From Filosporella fistucella (taxonomy: Eukaryota; Ascomycota; Leotiomycetes; Helotiales), in the NCBI GenBank assembly GCA_030077755.1, contig JAQJZZ010000005.1:2108001-2172000 (forward strand): DNA of 64,000 nt, given 5' to 3'. Below are positions 1 to 10,372 of this stretch, piece after piece (the first letter of the stretch is position 1; every line of letters begins with the position of its first letter). The notes under the pieces were generated by a model. It was given only the letters and a program-made list of their open reading frames with translations. It searched no databases and was not told the DNA's origin. Made by a program: the position numbers and the translations under genes.

Positions 1-999
1 AACTCCCTTCTTCTGCATCGCAAAAGCTTCCTTCACAGACTCAACTCCCTTCCCAGCAATCAATGGTTCAGGAGCAGCAACAAAAACACCTTTCTCCATC
101 GCATCTCCCAAAAAGTCTCTATAAATAGCCTTCCCAACCTCCGTGTCTTTCAAGCTTCCTCCTAATACAAAACTCGATCTTACATCCTCGGGCCAACCAG
201 TTGGAGCATCAGGCCTCCCTGTCCTAGCCACAAATTTCTTTCCATCGCTCTTCCTGACAATCTCTGCGCACATCATAGCACATTCATCTCCATTTCCTGC
301 ACTAGATTGATGTCCCACCGCCAGAGCACCAGCACATTTCTTTCCCCTCAGCGCAGCGATAATATCCTCCACAACAGTCTCACTCTTGTAGTCAAAAGCC
401 TGACTTGCACCAAGTTTCTTGACATACTCGTTGTTCTTCGGCGAACAAGTGGTGATAACTTCATACCCCGCTGCTCTCGCCAACTGGATCCCGTTACTAC
501 CCACACTTGTTCCTCCAGACCAGACAATAACCGTCTCTCCTCTCTCTTTTCGCTCAAAAGTAGGAAGTTGAAGACCAAGCCAGTTCTTATCGAATAATCC
601 TACAGCAGCAGTCGATAATCCAAGAGGCAACACACAAGCCTCTTCAAAAGACATTCGATCCGGGATCTTGCTCACGATATTTCCAGCTATCTTCACATAT
701 TCTTGCGCGGCTCCAACAAAGGTGAGTCCTACGACTCTATCTCCTACTTTAAGATCGGTAATTTCGGAGCCGACGGAATGGATTATGCCTGCTGCGTCGT
801 AGGTAGGTACGAATGGGAAAGTGAGATTTGGGAAGAAATTAGTGCCTGCTTCTTGCATGACCCAATCGACGGGGTTGATGGCTAGAGCTTTGTTCTGAAT
901 TATGATTTCGTTGGGGCCTGCGGTTGGAAAGGGTTGTTCTTGGGTGGTGAGAGGTGCTTTGTCGGTTGCAACGATGGCGGCGTGGTTGACAGGTGGCAT
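1..999 (-). CDS. Zinc-type alcohol dehydrogenase/enoyl reductase (MDR family), 3' end cut by window
   Basis: A single uninterrupted frame of 333 codons starts at the ATG at 999-997 and runs off the left edge, so the C-terminus is missing. The N-terminus reads MPPVNHAAIVATDKAPL and contains NPVDWVMQEAG at about residues 40-50, the GroES-like catalytic-domain signature of the ToxD/CipB-type medium-chain reductases of fungi. A glycine-rich nucleotide loop (SGGTSVGSNGIQLARAAG) sits near residues 155-172, as expected for NAD(P)H binding. Members reduce or oxidise quinones, enones or alcohols; many sit in secondary-metabolite clusters, but nothing nearby supports that here. The catalytic zinc ligands of classical alcohol dehydrogenases are not evident, so a zinc-independent enoyl or quinone reductase is more likely. 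The exact substrate cannot be read from the sequence. Confidence 0.85.
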   Translation of the reverse strand, partial: MPPVNHAAIVATDKAPLTTQEQPFPTAGPNEIIIQNKALAINPVDWVMQEAGTNFFPNLTFPFVPTYDAAGIIHSVGSEITDLKVGDRVVGLTFVGAAQEYVKIAGNIVSKIPDRMSFEEACVLPLGLSTAAVGLFDKNWLGLQLPTFERKERGETVIVWSGGTSVGSNGIQLARAAGYEVITTCSPKNNEYVKKLGASQAFDYKSETVVEDIIAALRGKKCAGALAVGHQSSAGNGDECAMMCAEIVRKSDGKKFVARTGRPDAPTGWPEDVRSSFVLGGSLKDTEVGKAIYRDFLGDAMEKGVFVAAPEPLIAGKGVESVKEAFAMQKKGV

Positions 1000-1742
1000 T
1001 TTGTCGGATTTTGGTTGGAAGACAGGCTTTTGGATAATATTTTAAGATGAGAGTATTGATTGTTAGTCTGGGATATAATCGTTCTTATATTCTGACCACC
1101 AGAAATCTTACCCCACTTCACTTGACTCGATGATCTTCACCACATCCACGCATAATACGCGTACCCATTAAATCTTACGTTCGATGTATTCAATGAATCA
1201 TGACTGCTCCAAAGTCCGAGTTCTAGTTGAATACTTAATGATTTGACCTAGGAGATAAGTAGTTTATCACCGCTATTTAATGTATCGCATGAGCCGATAT
1301 ACGAATCGTGGTTAGCGTGCACCTCTTTTAGGTTGACGCTAACCTCGCATCGTATTCAGGGGCAGAAGCGAAGGATATTGATGCTTATTTTTGAGGCTGG
1401 AAGGAATGAGTCTTGAGGTCATTAATTTGAGGCAATATAATGTATGGGTATGAATGAGGATACGTTTCATCCCAAGGGAGTGATCCAGATGTTTGACGAG
1501 AAAACGGTGCTGCGAAGTAGGGAATATCGTCATGGCGGGAATCGAAATACAACTCATCAACACTTGAGAGCGACAGCACAGGAATATGGGATTTGGGCTC
1601 AGATCTTGAGGAACAGAAGTTGTAAGAATGATTTCATTACTTCATCACTATCATCTATCATAATAAATCAGATCACATTACCACCACCACCTGTCTCTCC
1701 CTTCCCTCCTCACAATCTTCGAACCGGAAAGCTTCACCCCAT
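1000..1742. other. Gene-free stretch
   Basis: This lies upstream of the oxidoreductase and downstream of the transporter, both on the minus strand. It should hold the oxidoreductase promoter and the transporter 3' UTR. I see no coding signal or repeat. Confidence 0.5.
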
Positions 1743-3643
1743 CTAGGCTTTTTCAGCCCCTCTTTTCTCATCCACAACCTTCAAGATCCTCCCTTGCTTA
1801 TCAACCTTAACCTTCTTCTTTTCCAGACTAAATCTGACCGGATGTTTATTCTGAAAGATCTCCGTCAATTCTTCCAGCGTCCTATTCTTCGTCTCCACAA
1901 AACACCAGTAGATAAATGCAAACTCAAACAAATCCCAGAATATAAACAGGAAATAGTATTTCCAGCCCGCGCCGGTGAATGCGATACCAGTTACAAATGT
2001 ATTGTAGAAGGAAGCAATGTTGACCCAGAAATTATAGAAACCCATTCCTTTGGCACGTGATTGATAGCGCAGAACTTCGACTGGATATAACGCTTGAAGA
2101 GGTGTGTACCCAGCGGAAATTATGAAGCCGAAGATGAAAATGAATGCTATTTCGGCTTTGGACGCAGCTGAGGAGCGAGCAAGCATTACACCTGCAGCAT
2201 CTGTGTAGACGTTCGTTGCGTTGATGGCGATGATGATACAGAAGATACCAACGATCATGCCGGTTGAGACGAGCAGTTGGGGTCGACGGCCCCATTTATC
2301 CGTGAAGATCGCACCGATGACTGCGCCGCCGAAGGAGACGACATTTTGGCAACCATTATAGAGAAGCCGGGTGTGGTTGTCTGTGATGCCGGCGCCTTGG
2401 AGCATTTGTGGGTAGTAGTATGAGACCGGGCCATTACCTGACCATTGACCGAAGAAGGCCTGTGTATGTTAGAAGAGGGATTTGTGAGAGTGAATAGAAT
2501 GGAAACCTTACCATGGCGACGACTAGCATTGTTCTGTAGCGAGCTTCGCGTGAGTTGAATAACTCGCGGTAATCCCACCACCGCTTGTCAGAGCCAGTGA
2601 CTGAAATGTCCTCTGAGAAATGTTAGTTTTTGGATGGATATGAATAATTGAAAGTGTACGTACCCAACATCTCTTTATATTCAAGTTGGACAATTGGCGA
2701 GTTGCGATCGCCTTCACCGTGATACTTAGCTATGGTATCAAGAGCCTCCTCAACACGTCTGTTGGCAATGAGCCATCTTGGAGTCTATACTATATCAGAA
2801 ACAGCCATACATTCAAGAAAACTTATACACACCTCTGGGAGCCAAAGGGAGAATATCAAAACAATGCCCGAGAACGTCATCTGAAGCCAGATGGGAATTC
2901 TCCAGGAATTGTTCCCTGCAATTGTCGATGTTCCGTAAGGAACAAAAGTACCTGGAATGCCACCAATGAACCAGAACGTATTGTAGAAACCAGTCATGAT
3001 ACCACGATAAGAAGGATGAGCCATCTCGGAAACATATGCTGGACCGGCTGAGGCTGAAATTGCAACACCGAAACCAAGAATGAATCTTCCGACCATAAAC
3101 TGGGCAAGATCTGTGCAAGGTGCTTGGATACATGTTCCGATGATGATGATGAGAGCACCAATGAACATTCCCCAGCGACGACCTCGGAAATCAGTAGCAG
3201 GACCTGCGGCAAAAGAACCGACTAGGTTACCAATTGTGTAGATGGCGTATACGATACCGGTCGATGGAGTTCCACCATCGATAGGGAAGCCGAAGTATGT
3301 ACGATATTGAGAGTAACTGTTGATAGCACCCATGAGAGATCCATCGTAACCGTTGATACAGGAATTGAATGTTGCGACGAATAGACACAAGTAGAGCTAT
3401 CTCAGAGTTAGCCATGGTATCATTAATGTTGGACTAGATATGAACACATACCAGAAACATTGACTTGGTAAACAAACTAGGCTTTTGTGCAGCAGTGGCA
3501 TGACTGAGGGCTGCATTGTCGACTAGTTTGGTGATGCCTTCTGCCTTGTCACTATCACTAAGGTGTGCCTGAGAAGGTTCTTGAGGAGATTCGGGAGTGA
3601 AGGTCCCACTATTGATGGGAGTCAAAGCATGTTCATGCTCCAT
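1743..3643 (-). CDS. MFS sugar transporter (sugar porter, lactose-permease-like)
   Basis: Five exons give a 564-residue protein: 3643-3452, 3396-2833, 2784-2664, 2612-2512 and 2459-1743. All four introns (48-55 bp) have GT-AG ends and the frames join exactly. The start MEHEHALTPINSGTF is followed by a hydrophilic cytosolic N-terminus of about 60 residues. Sugar-porter hallmarks follow: NSCINGYDGSLMGAIN in helix 1, a DFRGRRWGM loop, SAGPAYVSEMAHPSYRG, PETPRWL across the second splice junction, and DKWGRRPQL in the second half. The length fits 12 membrane segments. Proteins with these signatures move disaccharides or hexoses with protons across the plasma membrane. Closest resemblance by eye is to fungal lactose/cellodextrin-type permeases; the true sugar is unknown. 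No break is seen. Confidence 0.93.
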
Positions 3644-5013
3644 AGCTGTAGATTTTGGTCATGTATCACTCGAAAGCAATGATGGAGATTGAGCTTGAAT
3701 TGAGATACTGTTTCGACAAAGGGAATAATCCATTATATGTAAAGAAATATACGCCTCATGACTTACATCGAGATAGGTACTCTAGGAAACACGGACCGCG
3801 ATACCTCATGGTGATGGGTCTGGGGGACAAGATCTTGCCATGGGGTATAGCTGAATCAGGCCTTACGAGGAGAAGGTCCCCAGTTGGAGAAGGGAAGTAG
3901 ACTGGATCTCTCGTAAAGTAACATGTGAGAAGAAAAAGACAAACAAAACACCATCGTGAAGATAGGTTCTACCAAGTCCAGTAAAATGTGGGATCAACTG
4001 GTGATTGACGGCGGCCGTTGAAAGCAATACAAATTGGAAAGGTGGAGTGCCTTGTAAAGTAGTGGAGCCGCAACATCTGATGCTTATGTTCGACTGAAAA
4101 CCCATTCAGCGAATGTGATGCTCGATATAAGCATTTCGATGGAGATTAGCAGGGGCATAACGAGTTTGTATGGACTCCGCAGATGCCGGATTCCGAGAAC
4201 GAGGTACGGTCTGCTTTCGGGGTTTGCTGCAGACTGTTACCGAGTACCGCGAGTGGACGAACTGTATACACTTTGACAGCCGATGTCGTCGAATCGATGT
4301 TAATCCAAGTATAAATGTCTTTCGATTCGTGCTGATTCCCCATCACGTGTACCATGGCATGTTTTCCCATGATTCTGCTGGGATCAGCTTTCCGTAGAGT
4401 AAGTATCCATAAGGCTGAGTCATGATCGATAAAATCCAGTCGGGCCGGGACATATGTACCGAGGTACAAGTACATATCGTTTGCCTCTGGAAGATAGGTA
4501 GAATGAAGTCATCCACATGAGTGGAATCTGTCGTGGTTGTTTTGAAGTTGTGTCGAAGGAGGGAGCATTCAGTCAATCATGGTTTAATAGTTGTTGTCCC
4601 AAATCAGGTAGTGCTAGGTAGGAGTATGAAGTTTCAGCGTTTAAGGCCCTAAACCTTGGCGATCAAAGCCTACAGCTTTCGTAGCTAGACGCTGTACCTG
4701 GCGTCACCTGCCACCAATCTATTCTCTGTAACTAGGCCACCTAAAACTTGTTAGCACTGGATACCCAAAAAATCAAGTATGGATCGTATATGAAGAGCAA
4801 AGGAAGGAATCAATAGAGTAGAAGGAAGTGAAACTAAAGCTCCGCTCATTCAATCACGTGATACAGGCAGCAGCTGAGGGCTCAGGCTGAAAAATGTGAC
4901 CATGCAGCCGTCCTCATCGCATCTATCCTTAACAAATGAACCTGTAATCAATCGTTGAGGCCATTCCATTCATACCTTATCAAATCACACGGAAAACCAC
5001 GGCTGATAACAGT
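3644..5013. other. Gene-free stretch
   Basis: This is the upstream region of the transporter (minus) and of the HET pseudogene (plus). Short open frames occur on both strands but none resembles a protein I recognise. I see no repeat or RNA gene. Confidence 0.45.
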
Positions 5014-6755
5014 ATGCCTGACTTTCTGACAAGGTCACTTGACTGGGTCTGGATTGACATCGAGATGCTTGGACATTGGCTTTGGAAATGCGACACTGAG
5101 CATGGAGGAAAATGCCGGAGGTCGATGAATTTGGATCCATCAACTCTAGGTCGAGCAAGCTTACTTATCGACATCAAGAAGTGCCTGGTTGTTGCAAAGC
5201 CAGATTATCGTTCCACATGTTGAGCTATATATGGGGAAATGCGAGTACCCTGGGGGAGTGTAGGGAGAATCTGGAAAGTTTGAGGAAGGAGGATTCGATC
5301 AAGTCTCGTTGGATGGAGTTACTTCCTACAATTAAAGACACTATCGGCTGTGTGGAGCAGCTTGGAATCCCATATCTCTGGTTTGACGCGCTGTGCATTT
5401 TGCAACACGATACTGTATCAAAGCATGACCAGGTCCAGGCCATGGCAGGCATATACGCCAACGCTTATGTGACTATCATTGCTGGGAATAGCTGGGATGC
5501 TGGCCACGGACTTCAAGGTCTTCAAGGGATTCCTGAGCCACGCCAGCTGTCTGCTTTTCTCAAATATGATCTTCAAGAGAACCTTCAGGCATACCAAAGC
5601 ATAGGTATACACACGGATAGACGTTCCAAGGAATGATATTCTCACGTTAAAAAAACATGTTTCAGTATCAACTTGCAATATGGGAGTGCAGTAGCGCTTC
5701 GTGGGATGAATCTTCACTTGCTACGCATAAGTCTTTGGCTGGCTCTCAACATTTATTGGGTATAAGCCCGTGGCAGTCTCGGGTCAAGTTTGCGGATTGG
5801 CCGGACGTTGAGCAATACGTGTATCTACCACACGAGTACACGAGAAGAATACTTGAATGCCATCTCAAGTCTCTTTTCAATAATGAGCTCTTCCTTTCAG
5901 GGCGGCTTCATTGGCGGCCTACCCGCAATGTTCTTTGACGAAGCTCTTCTCTGGTAACTAGGAGAGCTAATACAAATACTATAGTCTCTGAATAAACCCA
6001 GAAGTCTGCCCAATTGGCCTTGGACAAGCTGGGAAGGGGAACTCCAGGTAGAATATCGGATCAGATACTGGAGTCATCTAAACCTCCGCCACGCAAAACT
6101 AGGTGATGGTAAACCACCCCTCAAGGTTTTCAACCTAGTGAAATGGTTCTATGGTAATACATCAGAGGAAAGATTCCCTGTGGCCAACTCCGCTCACACT
6201 TACATTGAAGCTCCTACCAATCGCTCGTTCGAGCTGCCTCCGAGATGGAAAAATATCATTGAAGACATATCCCCCCCCCCCGGATTTACGTTTATGATGG
6301 CGGGCCTAAAAAAAAAAGTAACTGTCCGATATCAAAAATCTTGGATGGAAATCAGTCTCTGATCATCGCAAGATAGCCAGACGTCTAAGTGATATTTTGA
6401 CGTTTACGGAGATACTTCTCTGAGCTTGTTGGGCCTCTCGCGAATCCTGGATAATAGTGGGAGAATGATAGGTCAGTTGAACGAGTTCCTTGCAGAGCCG
6501 ATGGAAAGGTATTCAAAATGATGTAACGTAGAATTGGTCGCCCTTTCAACCGAATTTGACAGACTCAGGCATCCCAATGGCTCTGGCTTGGACACGGCAA
6601 GGCACGAAATATGGCTCGAGGATGGCAATCATATGGGCTGGACTGGTTTGTTTATGGAGCTGCTAGATGCCAGCAAGTTTAGTATATATTACGTAAACTT
6701 TTGCCATGTTCTGTGGATCAAATCGATAAACGGTATTGCTTACTGGAAGGCTTAG
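5014..6755 (+). pseudogene. HET-domain (heterokaryon incompatibility) gene, decayed
   Basis: HET proteins trigger programmed cell death when incompatible hyphae fuse. The family pattern is readable but scattered over several frames. A start-like MPDFLTRSLDWVWIDIEML is followed by CLVVAKPDYR. A frameshift near 5205-5215 leads to LSYIWGNAS, then YLWFDALCILQHD and MAGIYANAYVTIIAG (HET motifs 1-3). Further shifts follow: GGFIGGLPAMFFDEALLW is readable near 5900-5955, and the C-terminal region is recognisable around 6620-6755 (VLWIKSINGIAYWKA). Homopolymers of 11 C (6271-6281) and 10 A (6308-6317) lie inside the former coding region and are likely slip sites. At least three reading-frame changes and several stops rule out an intact protein. 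Sequencing error could explain the homopolymers but not all breaks. Confidence 0.85.
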
Positions 6756-7543
6756 GGAGGGGAGAAAAGAAGCATGAGAGCGTGAAGTGGTTGAAGAGAT
6801 TGACTTGGTCTTAGGCTAGTCTTTAACCTCAATCTACCAGCTCTAGCCCAAGCTAGGCACTACAGAAGAGATACTAATCAGACGAGCGAGCGTTGAGGTC
6901 TTTCGAGATACTCAGGCTGAAGCATATATCGAGATTTGAACTATGTCATAATTCTTACCTAAATAGCTTGGCTAATTGAGTCTTGTTCGCTTTAGACTAC
7001 GAGTGAACAGTTGTATCCAAGTGTTTTTCAATACTCAGGTCTCCTGACGGCCATCGAACAGAGGGAAACGACCGAAGTGGTGAAAGTACTGGACTGAAAT
7101 GATTGATAGTGTGATTAACTGTAACCCTTCTTAGGAACAAATCAAAATTCTGTCTCCCTTCGACTTTACTGCTTGTAATAGTGCAATGGACCTCCTTCAG
7201 AAATACTTGAAAGAGCAACACTGTGAAAGCAACTTCGTAGGCATGAAAGAAACATTTATGGTTCCAACATTGTATATATTTCTCATGACAGCGCCTGTCT
7301 CGGGACGCGGGGGCAAACGTTACCCGAGTATTTCCTCCTGTGCTTCCTTCCTTCCACACTAATCGTGCTAACCTTCACCTCTTTCACGCGGTGTACATCA
7401 TCCTCCACCATCACTCCACACCCACAAACTGTCATGGCAATACGGGATTCGTGGCGGGAGTCTCGCCATCAAGTCCTTTTCCAGTATGCTCACAACGCAT
7501 TTGCGGATACCACTCACAAGACCATATCACTTCCCGCTTATCC
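6756..7543. other. Gene-free stretch
   Basis: It includes the downstream flank of the HET relic and the 3' side of the Spc19 gene. No convincing coding signal is seen on either strand. Confidence 0.4.
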
Positions 7544-8157
7544 TCAAGTAGCAGCAACACTCATTCTCAACTGTCTCTGCCTCTGCTGACTCTGCAACGT
7601 CAACCTCTCAACCACATACCCCAATCTCTCCTTCTTTCCCCTCAATGCCTTCAATCTCAGCACCCTCGCCTCATTCTCTCCACCTCCAGTTTTTAAAGCC
7701 CCTTTCCCATGTACCAATTTATCTAAACTCCTTTGTTTCTTCAGTGAGCCGGACGTACTACCTTCTAACCTTCCAGACAAGAGCTCAGAACGTGCGACGA
7801 GGTTATTTTGTTTACGCTCGAGTTTTGAGATGTAGATTTCCGCGCGAGAGAGGAGTGTTGAGATGGCGGGCGCGAGCTCGGAGGCGAGGGATTCTTGGGC
7901 GGCGGTCAGGGTGGAGGAGGGAGTGAGTTCGAAGTGCTGTGTTTGTTAGTCATTGTGCTCTGTAAGATGGTGTTCGGGAGTGTTGGAGGCGATGGAAAGC
8001 TTACACGTGTAGAGCCTAGGACTTTCTTTAGACGTGGGAAGTCTGATATGCCGCTGTCTAGGATCGAGATACTGGAATCAAGCAGGGACAGAGAACTACG
8101 AAGTGAGGAGACGGAGGCTGAGAGAGAGGTGAGGGATTGCGATGTTGCGGATGACAT
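7544..8157 (-). CDS. SPC19: DASH/Dam1 complex subunit Spc19
   Basis: Two exons, 8157-8005 and 7936-7544, flank a 68-bp intron (GTAAGC...CAG) and give 181 residues. The diagnostic core lies in exon 1: SVSSLRSSLSLLDSSISIL (residues 15-33), then DSGISDFPRLKKVL. It continues across the splice as STR-HFELTPSSTLTAAQES. A coiled-coil-like stretch with LSRAEIYISKLERKQNNLV and SELLSGRLEG follows, with a basic Gln/Arg-rich C-terminus. Spc19 is a fungal-specific outer-kinetochore protein of the ten-subunit DASH ring that couples kinetochores to spindle microtubules. Length and motif order match ascomycete orthologues. The gene is a single-copy housekeeping gene and looks intact. Confidence 0.92.
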
Positions 8158-8595
8158 CTTCTCGTTTTGCCCGTGATATCAAAAGTTTGCGCTCAGTTCA
8201 ATAGCAGGATTCGAGAGAAAAGCGCGTGGTTGAAGATATGTTGTTTGATGGTGGGGTGAAATCCGAATGTCAATATTTTGGTCAACGCGACCGACAAATG
8301 GCAGCACGTGATCGTCACTGGCTCTCCAGTTCCAATTGTCGTTCTACAACAAGATTAACTTCCGTATATTGTATTTCACCGCCGACTTTCGACGATATAG
8401 CCAGCATAATATGTCTGCTAAATCTTCATTTCAAATTTGAGAGATGTTGTGGTAAAATGTTCTTCTAGGTTATCTGTCTAGTATTCCACACCAGGCTTTT
8501 ACCATTAAAATGCAGCAAAACTCCATGTCTATGCGACCTCCGTCTTTATACCCAGAACCTATCTACACTTTCAATTCTTTCCCATAACTGTCACC
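8158..8595. other. Intergenic stretch
   Basis: This is the promoter side of SPC19 and the 3' side of the siroheme synthase gene. I see nothing specific in it. Confidence 0.4.
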
Positions 8596-10372
8596 TCATA
8601 TTATTGCTTCGGGTCTATCTTTGATGACCTCGCCCATTACCAATTCCTCTAAACCAATATCGCCGTCGTCAAATCCTTTGAAACCCTCCTCGACCACCCA
8701 TTTCCTACCCGAATCGCTTCTGTGAAGGACTTCACAAGCATTTCCAAGAACCAGCAATCCTGGTGGTCTTGATCCTTCCTCTTCAATTGCTGCACCAACA
8801 AATTCCAAAGTCGTTCTGATGACTCGCTGATCAGGGCAGCTAGCACGCTCAATCACAGCACATTGTGTGCTTCGCGGCCAAACTTTCCTACTCTTATCTA
8901 TACTACCATCCTCGAGTACTTTCTTTGCCTCGTCAGAATCCCAGGTCGTGAGATCGGCAACTAAAGCATTGATTCGGTGGAGCGCCATAAGAAACACCAC
9001 TGTCCGTGTCTCGACATACTCTGGAGGGACCGTCGGCTTGCCTTTACGACCAGTCCCGGTACAGATAAGGACCTGGTCACTAACTGATCTCTGGGTGGCG
9101 GGGATACCTGCGAATAGCGGCGCACTTAGAGCGCTTGTGATGCCTGGTAGCACGCTTATGGCATCTCCATAACCTTCCTTTCGAAAGTATTCAAATTCCT
9201 CACCCCCACGACCATATATATAAGGATCTCCCTGCTTGAGCCTCAAGACAGTCTTACCTGCTTTCAAGCCAGCAAGGCCCAGCTCGAGTAGTTCTTCTTG
9301 GGCTCTTTCAGCATTGCCGGGAAATTTGCGCGCAATATGTACAGGCGTTCTTCGCGGAATAAGGTCCAGAACGCCAGACGGGACCAACTTATCGGCAAGA
9401 ATCACATCTGCAGTCAATATCGCCTTATGTGTCGCTCTTGTCAATAAATCCGGATGTCCTGGTCCACTTCCTGCTAGTATGATCCTCCCCCGTTTCTCAA
9501 CTTGGTCGAGGTGTGTATTCGCAAGGGGATTTGCAGTCGAGGGGTTTGAAGCGTATGACTTCAGGACTGAGTCAACATCCGAATCGGATATATTTGCCAG
9601 ACGTCGCAAAGGCCAGTATTCGCAGATTTGCGATAGCCATCTTATCCTTCTACTTTTAGCGGCATCCAGATCCGCCTCCGTGACCAGCTTGTTAAAAGTA
9701 GCAGTCTGGTCAATTGATTCTTCCTCATCTAGGTCACCTGCTTGAGCTAGATGCGAAAGGTGATCCTCCTCTTGTATCCGTTTGCGGATCGTACCTAGTC
9801 GTGCACATGCTGTTCCAAGCTGAGGTGGGAGAGAAGAAGCAATTTCTCGTCGGATCCTCGAGGAGAGCTTACATCCTCTGCCATTCGTCGTAACGCCAAT
9901 CTGCAATGGTCCATCGGTATGGGTTGAAAGAAGACTGAAGGTGCAAAGCGTTGGAGCATCTGCCACATTTATTGGAATTCTATTCCGTCTGCAAAGCTGA
10001 GAAATGTGTGCGCCTGGTAGAGATTAGGGGTGAGGATTTCCAGTTGCATTTGGACTCACTTAGCGGATCTCGAGGACCAACTGTCACGAAGACAGCATCA
10101 ACGACGCCCCCGATTTCTTCTCGTCCCAAACGGAGGACATCGCTTTCTTCAAACGACTTCTTCAACCATTTCACCTCCCCGTTGTCTATTCTTTTCTGCA
10201 GGGCATAATGCAACTCTGAGGACTCCGGTGCAATCAGGAGTGGCTTCGCGCCGACCTCGAGAGATTTCGAACATCTTGCTGCTGCCAATGGATTCGAGCC
10301 AATTATTAAATGTATATGGGACGTGGAATCCACAGACGTGAGGAGGGAGGTTTGCACCATGATGATCACCAA
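8596..10372 (-). CDS. MET1: Siroheme synthase: Met8-like dehydrogenase/ferrochelatase fused to uroporphyrin-III C-methyltransferase
   Basis: Two exons, 10372-10060 and 10013-8596, are joined over a 46-bp intron (GTGAGT...CCAG) and give 576 residues. A second in-frame Met four codons in (10360; MVQTSLLTSVD) is an equally good start. The N-terminal third is precorrin-2 dehydrogenase/ferrochelatase-like: an NAD loop IIGSNPLAAARCSKSLE near residue 25, and ISQLCRRNRIPINVADAP across the junction, matching Met8/CysG. The C-terminal part is an SAM-dependent tetrapyrrole methylase with AGSGPGHPDLLTRATHKA and LRLKQGDPYIYGRGGEE. Together these activities turn uroporphyrinogen III into siroheme, the cofactor of sulfite and nitrite reductases. 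In yeast the work is split between MET1 and MET8; the fused form is usual in filamentous ascomycetes. The gene looks intact. Confidence 0.93.

Noticed and set aside
7340..8176. Overlapping plus-strand frames opposite Spc19
   Set aside because: The minus strand encodes the conserved DASH subunit with an exact splice; the plus frames have no motif.
8867..9745. Plus-strand open frames opposite the siroheme synthase gene
   Set aside because: The minus-strand frame has clear enzyme motifs; the opposite frames show none.
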